A DNA stretch of 64,000 nucleotides. Source: Marivirga tractuosa DSM 4126. GTDB lineage: Bacteria > Bacteroidota > Bacteroidia > Cytophagales > Cyclobacteriaceae. The notes under the pieces are model-generated. The model ran no database searches, was not told the origin of the DNA, and saw only the letters and a program-made list of their open reading frames with translations. The stretch covers positions 3,503,001 to 3,567,000 of the forward strand of contig NC_014759.1 of assembly GCF_000183425.1 (NCBI RefSeq). The letters run 5' to 3'. Both the position numbers and the translations under genes were made by a program. Positions 57,384-64,000 of the stretch are shown one piece after another; positions within the stretch are counted from its first letter, which is position 1; each line of letters opens with the position of its first letter.

Positions 57384-57404
57384 AGTATTTATGTTTGAAA
57401 TACT
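57384..57404. other. short hairpin in the gap downstream of the ATPase gene
   Basis: AGTATTT-ATGTTTG-AAATACT is a 7-bp, 7-nt-loop hairpin in the 229-bp gap between convergent genes. Terminator function is possible but there is no strong U tract. Confidence 0.3.
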
Positions 57405-57487
57405 AAGTAATTTACTGTTAATGCATGCGTGTACTCAATAAGCTTAAGCCCCCTAACGTAATGGTGAGTGCTTAGATTGTTCTAAAA

Positions 57488-59452
57488 TCAAAACCTTTCT
57501 TTTCTAATTAAATCACCATCTTCATTATAAAACCTCCATGTTCCTGATTTTTCATCATTCCTATAGCGACCTTTTACCACCATATTACCGAGGCTATCAT
57601 ATTGAAAATATCTGCCATGTTTTAAACCATCTTTAAGGGAAACTTCAAATTTGACTTGTTCATTTTCATAATATTCAATAAAAGTGTTGCTGTTCAGATC
57701 TTCGGGTAAAATATTCTCTATTGAAATTAAATCTTCATCTTCCGTTTCGGTGGAATCGGTTACTTCATCTTCTTTAAATTCGCTTTCTTTTACTAAATCA
57801 TTCCAATTGCTTATTTGCTCATGGTTTAAATAATTCAGTTGAATTTGATGACTGAGCAAATCCCCATCTGCTTTAATTTGCATCCCAATCATCGGGAAAC
57901 TTTTAAAGTAAGGCTGATGTGGCTTTAATTCTTTCCATGATGCTGCATCTAGTATTCTTTCAGCATCGCTCAAAAGTTCATTTGCACTGAGGTAAATGAA
58001 TAAACTGGATTCATAATCGAAATTCTCCATGAAAACAGCATACTCTTTGGTATGATCTAAAGTACTTTTTTCTTCTACTGATGAAATAATTTTGCCCAAA
58101 GTTCGAGGGGAATTACTGAAGACCACATAATCATCCAAAATGGTATAATAGGGTTTGTCAATTCCTTCAAAAGCCTTTCCAAACATAAGCTTAAAAAATC
58201 CTTTGATGGAAAGAAACTGAATGTCATAACCTTTATATCTAATCCCTTTAAATTTAACTGGTGTTTTCTTTCTGATTTGTTGTTCTATGTAGCCCAATCT
58301 TTCTTGAGTATCTTCAAAATCAGTATGTTTTATAGCGACAGCCAATTCCACTTTATTTTTATCACTATTGGAGTTAAGCTGAATCAAAGCTATTTCATTA
58401 TCGATCCAGCTTAGAAAATCATCTGCTATGGAAATATCAAGATAGTCTTCAATTTTTTGTTTGCTTTCCATATAGGATTCACCGTCTTCACTATTTTTTA
58501 AGACTTCCTCCATTTGCTCATAGAATTCTTTTGCATCATCAAAACCCAAACTCATAAAATAGGAAGCATTATCTGGCACAATGGTACCCACGCCAATCTC
58601 CCCCTCACCTGAATTCATTAAAGCGGTAAGCAAATTTGGTTGGTCTTTTTTAACATTCGTATATCCCTCAACTGAAAATACTTTATCAGTAGCTTCTAAT
58701 GACATCCCACTATATTTTAAAATGCTGAAAATATCTGAGCTTTCATCTTCAGGATCATCCATCCATATTTTCAAATAATCAGAAAATGCGGAGTAATTGA
58801 TGTACATATTAATATCATTTGAGCCCAAGGCTTTTGTGATATCAATAAAATCAAAATCCCGAATTAAAATGGGCTTTTTCAATTGATCAATAGATTGCTC
58901 AACAAGAATATGAGTAGAAGAAACGCTTAATAGATTGTCATAGATAAACAAGTAATAAGTGGTGGGGGAGTCAATAAATTTGATTTCAAGGATTTCCTGT
59001 TCTTTGTAAGTTCTGGTATATACTTTCTCAATATCATCACTAAAATCATTAATGTAGTTTTTGATAAAATCGAATTGAGTTGCGCGCTGTAAATCGATCA
59101 CATAAAGGAAATCATAGTCTTTCGGTCTGGTTTTATGGACAGACATCACCATAGGACGATCCATTACCAATTCCCACAAGCTTGAATTGCCTTGCATATC
59201 AACCGTCAAGCTGTCCATTTCCTGGCCAATATCTTCAAAATAGGGATTGGTTTTTAAATAATTCCAGATTTTATTATCAGTGATTTCATTCCATTCCTCA
59301 AAGGGGTTTTCTAGTTGAAAAATCATGCTGGCATTAGGCGGGACAGCCATTAAAGGGTTGTTTTTCTTAATGGGCTGGAGGTAAAAAAAGTAGACAAAAG
59401 TAAGAGCTATTAGCAGTACTATAACCGCAACAACAATAATGACTTTTTTCAT
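57488..59452 (-). CDS. membrane-anchored protein (DUF3352-like) with MORN-type tail
   Basis: The 654-aa product has one N-terminal transmembrane helix (KKVIIVVAVIVLLIALTFVYFFY, residues 2-24) and a long extracytoplasmic region of two similar halves, consistent with DUF3352. From residue about 590 it has MORN-like repeats (FIEYYENEQVKFEVSLKDG, then GRYFQYDSLGNMVVKGRYRN, and GTWRFYNEDGDLIRKERF). Function is unknown. A promoter fitting it lies just upstream on the minus strand. It faces the ATPase gene convergently and has no operon partner. Confidence 0.7.
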   Translation of the reverse strand: MKKVIIVVAVIVLLIALTFVYFFYLQPIKKNNPLMAVPPNASMIFQLENPFEEWNEITDNKIWNYLKTNPYFEDIGQEMDSLTVDMQGNSSLWELVMDRPMVMSVHKTRPKDYDFLYVIDLQRATQFDFIKNYINDFSDDIEKVYTRTYKEQEILEIKFIDSPTTYYLFIYDNLLSVSSTHILVEQSIDQLKKPILIRDFDFIDITKALGSNDINMYINYSAFSDYLKIWMDDPEDESSDIFSILKYSGMSLEATDKVFSVEGYTNVKKDQPNLLTALMNSGEGEIGVGTIVPDNASYFMSLGFDDAKEFYEQMEEVLKNSEDGESYMESKQKIEDYLDISIADDFLSWIDNEIALIQLNSNSDKNKVELAVAIKHTDFEDTQERLGYIEQQIRKKTPVKFKGIRYKGYDIQFLSIKGFFKLMFGKAFEGIDKPYYTILDDYVVFSNSPRTLGKIISSVEEKSTLDHTKEYAVFMENFDYESSLFIYLSANELLSDAERILDAASWKELKPHQPYFKSFPMIGMQIKADGDLLSHQIQLNYLNHEQISNWNDLVKESEFKEDEVTDSTETEDEDLISIENILPEDLNSNTFIEYYENEQVKFEVSLKDGLKHGRYFQYDSLGNMVVKGRYRNDEKSGTWRFYNEDGDLIRKERF

Positions 59453-59479
59453 AAGGCTATGGATTTAAAACAATAACGT

Positions 59480-59510
59480 CAAAAATAAAGAAAGATTTAA
59501 GGGATTGAAA
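59480..59510 (-). promoter_or_regulatory. possible promoter of the MORN-tailed gene
   Basis: On the minus strand TATTTTTG (59487-59480) matches the -7 consensus TAnnTTTG. TTTC at 59510-59507, about 19 nt upstream, is a weak -33. The start site would be near 59474, about 22 nt before the ATG at 59452. Confidence 0.45.
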
Positions 59511-59532
59511 TTTTTGGTGGGGGAATAAGGTA

Positions 59533-59552
59533 CGAGCTGGGAAGCTCGCACC
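59533..59552. repeat. left half of a two-hairpin REP-like element
   Basis: CGAGCT-GGGA-AGCTCG (59533-59548) is a 6-bp hairpin. Together with CACCA-GCGGT-TGGTG (59915-59929) it reconstitutes a two-hairpin unit once the MITE between them is removed. Confidence 0.65.
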
Positions 59553-59908
59553 CAATGTCGTTAAGTTAAGAAAAACTGCTCTAGTTTAATACTTTTACAC
59601 CAATATGAGACTTCAAAAATGAATACAAATCGCTATTAAAAAAAAACTTGAAGCATTTATTGAATAATTGGAGACAAAGAAACTTTTGCATTCTTATTAT
59701 CCAGCGCCAGAGGCGCAAGTAACCATCACCATCCAGAGGATGGCGATAGAAAAATAATTTCCTTCCGCTAGCCTCCGGCTAGTGGAAACTACTACCGCCT
59801 CTGGCGGATTTTATTAATTTTCTATTAAGAAACAATTAAACTGCAATGTCAGGTATGAGTAAAAACAGATGCCCGAGATATAATAAAATCCTTAACTTAA
59901 CGACATTG
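59553..59908. mobile_element. 356-bp MITE with 18-bp terminal inverted repeats and 10-bp target duplication
   Basis: CAATGTCGTTAAGTTAAG at 59553-59570 and its perfect reverse complement at 59891-59908 bound the element. AGCTCGCACC directly abuts both ends (59543-59552 and 59909-59918), a perfect 10-bp target site duplication. The interior has no transposase and no long ORF, so it is non-autonomous. A 9-12 bp duplication is typical of IS4-like DDE transposases, but no matching full-length IS is in this window. It carries four palindromes described separately. Confidence 0.88.
59704..59807. repeat. four palindromes with 3-nt loops inside the MITE
   Basis: Four perfect or near-perfect hairpins lie in tandem: GCGCC-AGA-GGCGC (59704-59716), CCATCC-AGA-GGATGG (59729-59743), TTCCGCTAGCC-TCC-GGCTAGTGGAA (59763-59787, one G-U) and CCGCC-TCT-GGCGG (59795-59807). 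Three share the apex CCAGAGG or its complement CCTCTGG while the arms differ but remain complementary. Confidence 0.8.
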
Positions 59909-59914
59909 AGCTCG

Positions 59915-59929
59915 CACCAGCGGTTGGTG
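59915..59929. repeat. right half of the REP-like element
   Basis: CACCA-GCGGT-TGGTG is a 5-bp hairpin with a 5-nt loop, separated from its partner hairpin by the MITE insertion. Confidence 0.6.
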
Positions 59930-59997
59930 TAAAAACGATTTAGATTGAAAGTTCTTATATTAGGCATTTTCTTGTCCAATAAATTTAAAATGAGGTG

Positions 59998-60429
59998 ATG
60001 AAGCACATTCAATATTCTTCAATTAATACAGCAAATTTCATAGCTGTCTTTGCTGGAATTACATCTTTTTCAGTACCTATTTATATGGGAGAAAAATTTT
60101 TATTTTCAATGATGATATCTATTCTAGGCTTACTATTTGCAAGACTTTTAACAATCACCAAATGCTATAAAATATCCTATGATAAAAATGAGGTAAATTT
60201 AATCAACGCATTTTTGCCATTTATTGAATACCGGTATCAGCTATCAGATATAAAAGAAATTTATGAAGTGGGTGTTATGAATTGGGGGAGTGGTATTAAT
60301 ATTATTGATCAATCAGGTAGTTTGAGAACATTTGGGACGGATGGTTCTAGTGATCAGGAGGTGACCGAAATGGTTGATTTCATAAATGCTAAAATAAAAG
60401 AGGGGAAAAATACATCAAAATCAGAATAG
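59998..60429 (+). CDS. small membrane protein with two N-terminal helices
   Basis: The 143-aa product has two hydrophobic segments (TANFIAVFAGITSFSVPIYM and FLFSMMISILGLLFARLLTI, residues about 10-55) and a beta-rich cytoplasmic domain (YKISYDKNEVNLINAF to FGTDGSSDQEVTEMVDFI) resembling bacterial PH-like proteins. Two starts exist, GTG at 59995 and ATG at 59998. The ATG is preferred. No family recognised. It follows the MITE by about 90 bp, and its promoter must lie between them. Confidence 0.65.
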   Translation: MKHIQYSSINTANFIAVFAGITSFSVPIYMGEKFLFSMMISILGLLFARLLTITKCYKISYDKNEVNLINAFLPFIEYRYQLSDIKEIYEVGVMNWGSGINIIDQSGSLRTFGTDGSSDQEVTEMVDFINAKIKEGKNTSKSE

Positions 60430-60430
60430 C

Positions 60431-60568
60431 ATGAAGATATTTTTTACATTAATAATCATCTTACTCACCACCCTCACCCAAGCCCAAAATCTCACTCAAT
60501 CCATTGAGTAACAAATCAATGCAGCAAGCGAGAAAGAAATTGGCTTCCGAGCTCGCTCTAGCTTGTGA
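60431..60568 (+). pseudogene. nonsense-truncated exported-protein gene
   Basis: An ATG at 60431 starts a clear signal peptide (MKIFFTLIIILLTTLTQA-Q), but after 26 codons TAA at 60509-60511 interrupts it. The same frame then continues QINAASEKEIGF until TGA at 60566, after which only repeat-like DNA follows. It looks like the 5' remnant of a secreted protein gene whose body was lost. It starts 1 nt after the small membrane gene stop, so they were likely cotranscribed. Confidence 0.55.
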
Positions 60569-60571
60569 GTA

Positions 60572-60654
60572 AAATAATCTCGATTATTTCCTCTGTGCCC
60601 TTCGCGTAAATCTTAGAGAAACTTACTGGTTAATCCAAAACAGCCTTTGGCTGT
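60572..60654. repeat. palindrome-rich repeat-like segment
   Basis: AAATAATC-TC-GATTATTT (60572-60589) and ACAGCC-TTT-GGCTGT (60640-60654) are perfect palindromes in the non-coding gap before the glycosyltransferase gene. The second has a pyrimidine-rich tail on the plus strand and could act as a terminator. GCTAGCGCTAGC lies close to the glycosyltransferase stop. Confidence 0.5.
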
Positions 60655-60714
60655 CCTTTTGTTTTCTTTTGTATCTATTGCGGTTCAATTATATCGCTAG
60701 CGCTAGCTTCCAGC

Positions 60715-61701
60715 TTATGTTTTCACTCCTTCAGGCTCAGGCTGCCTCAAATAAGCAAGACTTTCTTTTAAAAAACCCATTCCATAAGCAAAAAGCTGAA
60801 TAAAAGATGTGATTAAACTTAGCCATGCTACTAGGAAGTTTTTGGTTTTCATAAAGGCATCAATTCCAATCAATATAAAATATACCGCCAATAAAGTAGC
60901 TCCCAATTGAAATAACTCCCATTGCCATAAGGCGGTAGAAAGCCAGAAGAACAAGCCAAGCACAAAAACCACTGGCAAAAGATGGACCGCTTTCAACTCA
61001 CTTTTATAAAATCGAAAGATGTTGATTCTACCTCTTCCAAAGAAAAATAATTGCTTATAGAATTGATCGAGTTTGGTTCTTCTTTTATGATAAACCCTTG
61101 CATCAGGAATCAATCCGGTTTTGAATCCAGCTTTTTCTATTCTTATACTAAATTCAATGTCTTCTCCCATTCGGGTGATGTTATAGCCTCCAGTTTTTTC
61201 ATATACTGCTCTTGAAATCCCCATATTGAAACTCCTAGGTCGGAATTTCTCTAATTGCTTATTGCCGCCTCTGATTCCACCTGTGGTAAAGAAAGAAGTC
61301 ATGGAATAGCTAATAGCTTTTTGCACAATGGTAAAACTATCCAAAGCAGCATCAGGTCCTCCAAAGGCATCAAGTGGATTTTCATTTAAGAAATCATCAA
61401 CTGTTTCGAAATAGTCTTTTGGAATGATGCAATCGGAATCAAAAACGATATAATAATCTCCCGTAGCTTTTTCAAAGCCGAAATTTCTACTGAAGCCTTG
61501 TCCTGAATTTTCTTTATAGAAATATTGAAGATTGAGCTTGTCCTTGAAAGAATTGCAAATGTCTGCACATTTAATTTTAGAACCATCTTCCACTATAATG
61601 ACCTCAAAATTGGTGTAAGTTTGCTTGGTCAAGCTCTCCAGCAGCTCTTTAATCTCATCAGGGCGATTGTAAATGGGGATAACTACGGAATAAAATCGCA
61701 T
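60715..61701 (-). CDS. family 2 glycosyltransferase, membrane-attached
   Basis: The 328-aa protein has the GT-A fold of glycosyltransferase family 2: YSVVIPIYNRPDEI at the N-terminus, a DxD-type FDSDCIIP near residue 93, and GEDIEFSIRIEKAGF near 180. C-terminal hydrophobic helices follow (about 235-310). It likely transfers a sugar from a nucleotide donor to a lipid or polymer at the inner membrane; donor and acceptor are unknown. It overlaps the next glycosyltransferase gene by 4 nt or less in an ATGA and ends the four-gene operon. Confidence 0.88.
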   Translation of the reverse strand: MRFYSVVIPIYNRPDEIKELLESLTKQTYTNFEVIIVEDGSKIKCADICNSFKDKLNLQYFYKENSGQGFSRNFGFEKATGDYYIVFDSDCIIPKDYFETVDDFLNENPLDAFGGPDAALDSFTIVQKAISYSMTSFFTTGGIRGGNKQLEKFRPRSFNMGISRAVYEKTGGYNITRMGEDIEFSIRIEKAGFKTGLIPDARVYHKRRTKLDQFYKQLFFFGRGRINIFRFYKSELKAVHLLPVVFVLGLFFWLSTALWQWELFQLGATLLAVYFILIGIDAFMKTKNFLVAWLSLITSFIQLFAYGMGFLKESLAYLRQPEPEGVKT

Positions 61702-62663
61702 CAGAAACCTGTTTCTTCCTCAATTATGTAATCTATTTTCTTTGGTGAATTCATGGTGATCATTTCCCCAATAAATCCAGCCAAGAATAACTGCACCCCA
61801 ACAATTAAAGCCACTAAAGCCAAAAAGAACAGCGGTTGATCCGTAATTTCTCTTACAGGCAATTGATTGTGAATTTCATAGAATTTTCTACCTATAATAT
61901 AAATGGTAATGAAAAATCCTGCTATAAAGGATAAAGTCCCAAAAGCACCAAAGAAATGCATAGGGCTTTTCTTGAATTTTGAAACAAAAGTGATGGATAA
62001 GAGATCAAGAAAACCGTATAGAAATCGCTCTAAGCCGTATTTGGTCTCTCCATATTTTCTAGCTCTGTGCTGCACTACTTTTTCGCCTATTTTTCTAAAG
62101 CCATTCCATTTGGCAATAACCGGGATATAGCGGTGCATTTCGCCATAAACCTCTATGTTTTTAACCACTTTACTGCGATAAGCTTTCAATCCACAATTAA
62201 AATCATGCAATTTGATGCCCGATATTTTACGGGTTACAAAATTGAAAAATTTAGAAGGAATAGTTTTGCTGATCGGGTCGTGCCTTTTCTTTTTCCAGCC
62301 GGAAACAATATCATAGCCTTCTTTAACTACCATATCGTATAGCCCTGGGATTTCATCTGGGCTGTCCTGCATGTCGGCATCCATTGTGATTACCACTTCT
62401 CCCATTGCATGTTTGAAACCAGTATGAAGGGCTGCTGATTTCCCGTAATTTCTAGAAAATTTAATTCCTTTAAGCTGAATATGTTGTTGTGAAAGCTCTT
62501 CTATGATTTCCCATGAATCATCTGAACTTCCATCATCAATCATTAATATTTCATAGCTTAATAATGGATGAATAGCCATCACTCGATTAATCCATTGGGT
62601 TAATTCAGGCAATGATTCCTCTTCATTGAAAACCGGTATAACAATGCTTATATTATACTTCAT
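61701..62663 (-). CDS. family 2 glycosyltransferase, DPM1/GtrB-like, with two C-terminal helices
   Basis: The 320-aa protein has the N-terminal block YNISIVIPVFNEEESLPEL, the DAD motif in VITMDADMQDSPDEIP (near residue 95) and GLKAYRSKVVKN. Two transmembrane segments follow near residues 233-255 and 275-300. This is the pattern of dolichol/undecaprenyl-phosphate sugar transferases (DPM1, GtrB, ArnC), which load a sugar onto a lipid carrier. It overlaps both neighbouring genes and is presumably coupled in translation to the DUF4199-like protein upstream. Confidence 0.9.
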   Translation of the reverse strand: MKYNISIVIPVFNEEESLPELTQWINRVMAIHPLLSYEILMIDDGSSDDSWEIIEELSQQHIQLKGIKFSRNYGKSAALHTGFKHAMGEVVITMDADMQDSPDEIPGLYDMVVKEGYDIVSGWKKKRHDPISKTIPSKFFNFVTRKISGIKLHDFNCGLKAYRSKVVKNIEVYGEMHRYIPVIAKWNGFRKIGEKVVQHRARKYGETKYGLERFLYGFLDLLSITFVSKFKKSPMHFFGAFGTLSFIAGFFITIYIIGRKFYEIHNQLPVREITDQPLFFLALVALIVGVQLFLAGFIGEMITMNSPKKIDYIIEEETGF

Positions 62664-63184
62664 ACTCTTTTGGGTTCACTGGTTCTCATGAAAAGGGAAA
62701 CTAAAGGCGTAACTAATGCACCAATAATCACATTATTGACTGCCAAGCTGCCAATTATTCTGGCATTAGATGATTCACCAGACTTCAGATACTCCTGATA
62801 ACCTTCCTCACCCATTTTGTCCACTAACATATCTTTTCCGGCTATGATTTTTTCAATTATCATGGCTCTATACTCATCAAAATGATCTGTTGCAAATAAA
62901 ACTGCATCTGACCAAAGGACAATAGAATAAAATAGGGTAAAAAATAAGGTATATAAAATGCCAATGGAAAAGCCTTGCCAAAATCTCAATCCATCAGGAT
63001 TGGTATCACGAAACAGTTTTACAGCAAAGAATAAAAACAAACTCAAAAGCGGACCAATAAAAATGATATTACTGGAATAGATCACTGGGTTTTTATCTAA
63101 TAAAATCAAGATGAAAAACATCAGGATCACAAAAACTGTAGCAATCAAGCTGAACCTTAAAGGGCTTTTTACTAATAAATTCAT
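62660..63184 (-). CDS. DUF4199-like membrane protein
   Basis: The 174-aa protein has about four hydrophobic segments (residues 11-35, 38-56, 72-94, 148-165) and a polar loop between the third and fourth (about 95-147), the layout of DUF4199 proteins common in Cytophagales. Function is unknown. Its end overlaps the start of the DPM1-like gene by 4 nt, and it starts 1 nt after the dihydroorotase-like gene, so the four genes form one operon. Confidence 0.75.
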   Translation of the reverse strand: MNLLVKSPLRFSLIATVFVILMFFILILLDKNPVIYSSNIIFIGPLLSLFLFFAVKLFRDTNPDGLRFWQGFSIGILYTLFFTLFYSIVLWSDAVLFATDHFDEYRAMIIEKIIAGKDMLVDKMGEEGYQEYLKSGESSNARIIGSLAVNNVIIGALVTPLVSLFMRTSEPKRV

Positions 63185-63185
63185 A

Positions 63186-64000
63186 TCAGGAATTTGTAAA
63201 TTTTGAATCTAAATATTGGTGCTTATTTTTAAAAACCCCGATTGCCTTAGCCGAAAAGCTTTGACCCATAAATGGAGAATTATCACTTTTAGAAAAATTG
63301 CTCTCAGGGGTGAAATCCCATTCCATATCATTGGAAAACAATGTAAAATCGGCCAGAGCACCTTTTTCTATTTTAGCCTGTGGTTGATTTAATATTTTCT
63401 TAGGATTAGCTTCTATGCAACTGATAAATGTGGAAAGCTCAATTTTGTTGGCAAGGAATTTATGATACATAGGATACATAATTTGAGCACCCATAATGCC
63501 AAATTCTGCCAAGTCGAATTCCATTTTTTTATGATCCTGATCGAAAGGTTGATGCGAAGAAACGATTACATCAATAGTGCCGTCATTCACTCCGGAAATT
63601 AAAGCTTCAATGTCTTTTTGAGTTCTTAAAGGCGGTAAAACTTTATAGTGAGTGTCAAAGGTTTCCAAATTTTCATCATCTAGGATTAAATGATGGATGT
63701 TCACATCGCAAGTCACATTTAAGCCTTCTGCTTTTGCTTTCCGGATCATTTCTACACTTTTAGCACTGCTGATACAGCTAAAGTGCAGTTTTCCGCCAGC
63801 ATATTTCAATAATTCTAAATCTCGTTGGATAATAATTTCTTCTGCTAAATGCGGGATTCCTTTCATGCCTAAGCCAGTACTTACTATGCCTTCGTTCATT
63901 TGCCCGAAAAGCGCCAACTTATGATCTTGAGGCATAGTCATCAGTAAGCCATCAAATTTTTGAAGGTACTGCAATGACTTTACTAAAATATCACTATTCC
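63186..64000 (-). CDS. dihydroorotase-like protein lacking catalytic residues (partial)
   Basis: The frame is open to the window edge at 64000, so the N-terminus is missing; about 270 residues are visible. The order of motifs is that of dihydroorotase (GLGMKGIPHLAEEIIIQRD, then HFSCISSAKSVEMI, NVTCDVNIHHLIL and DVIVSSHQPFDQDHKKMEF). Active enzymes have His where CISS stands and the catalytic Asp in TDHAPH, here SSHQPF. It therefore looks like the non-catalytic type that accompanies aspartate carbamoyltransferase in some bacteria (PyrC'/PyrX). The N-terminal HxH zinc ligands are outside the window. Confidence 0.7.
   Translation of the reverse strand, partial: NSDILVKSLQYLQKFDGLLMTMPQDHKLALFGQMNEGIVSTGLGMKGIPHLAEEIIIQRDLELLKYAGGKLHFSCISSAKSVEMIRKAKAEGLNVTCDVNIHHLILDDENLETFDTHYKVLPPLRTQKDIEALISGVNDGTIDVIVSSHQPFDQDHKKMEFDLAEFGIMGAQIMYPMYHKFLANKIELSTFISCIEANPKKILNQPQAKIEKGALADFTLFSNDMEWDFTPESNFSKSDNSPFMGQSFSAKAIGVFKNKHQYLDSKFTNS

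Noticed and set aside
59553..59908. Invertible DNA segment (phase switch)
   Set aside because: The 18-bp inverted repeats are bordered by a perfect direct duplication, which points to transposition; there is no recombinase gene or outward promoter nearby.

Overview
The window is chromosomal DNA of a gliding-type member of the Bacteroidota, most likely Cytophagales; a Marivirga-like genus is an inference from gene content. The evidence is type IX secretion (T9SS) genes such as porT and PorP/SprF-family proteins, both known T9SS sorting-domain types (A and B), SprB repeats, very large secreted mosaic proteins, Bacteroidota-type promoters (TTTG, about 20 nt, TAnnTTTG), low GC and few Shine-Dalgarno sequences.

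Layout. 1-5.6 kb is housekeeping: porT-ubiE and queA on the minus strand, then an FtsX/MacB-type permease, a small exported protein, tadA and a Mn-type superoxide dismutase on the plus strand. 5.7-14.4 kb (minus) holds a 2597-aa surface mosaic with a type B sorting domain and its PorP/SprF-like partner 5 bp downstream. 14.9-17.7 kb has a Nudix hydrolase, a DUF819 membrane protein and an esterase. 17.9-23.8 kb is a sulfur assimilation operon: metZ, sulfite reductase, cobA, precorrin-2 dehydrogenase and cysH. Its leader carries a promoter, a SAM riboswitch and a 43-codon ORF ending in ICCCSNCCC. A second short Cys-Cys ORF followed by a strong intrinsic terminator sits directly in front of the sulfite reductase gene. 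The whole looks like layered SAM and cysteine control.

24-56 kb is accessory surface biology. Seven to eight plus-strand genes from 26.0 to 54.4 kb overlap or abut: a 1558-aa unknown giant, a fibronectin-III protein, a 2986-aa SprB-repeat adhesin (type A signal), a 1457-aa FG-GAP/Ig-like protein (type B signal), a PorP/SprF-OmpA fusion, an outer-membrane barrel, and a 1556-aa polymorphic-toxin-like protein with a metzincin-like HExxH motif and an A/T-rich C-terminal part. A small membrane protein that could be its immunity partner overlaps the toxin-like gene. A HEAT-like exported protein and a chimeric gene fragment follow, the debris expected at a recombining toxin locus. I consider this operon and the Cys-leader sulfur operon the two best candidates for undescribed systems.

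56-64 kb holds an AAA ATPase with its own promoter, a membrane-anchored protein with a MORN-like tail, and a 356-bp MITE. The MITE has 18-bp terminal inverted repeats and a 10-bp target duplication, and it has inserted into a two-hairpin REP-like sequence. After it come a small membrane protein, a nonsense-truncated secreted-protein gene, and a tight minus-strand operon of two glycosyltransferases, a DUF4199-like protein and a dihydroorotase-like protein that runs off the window end.
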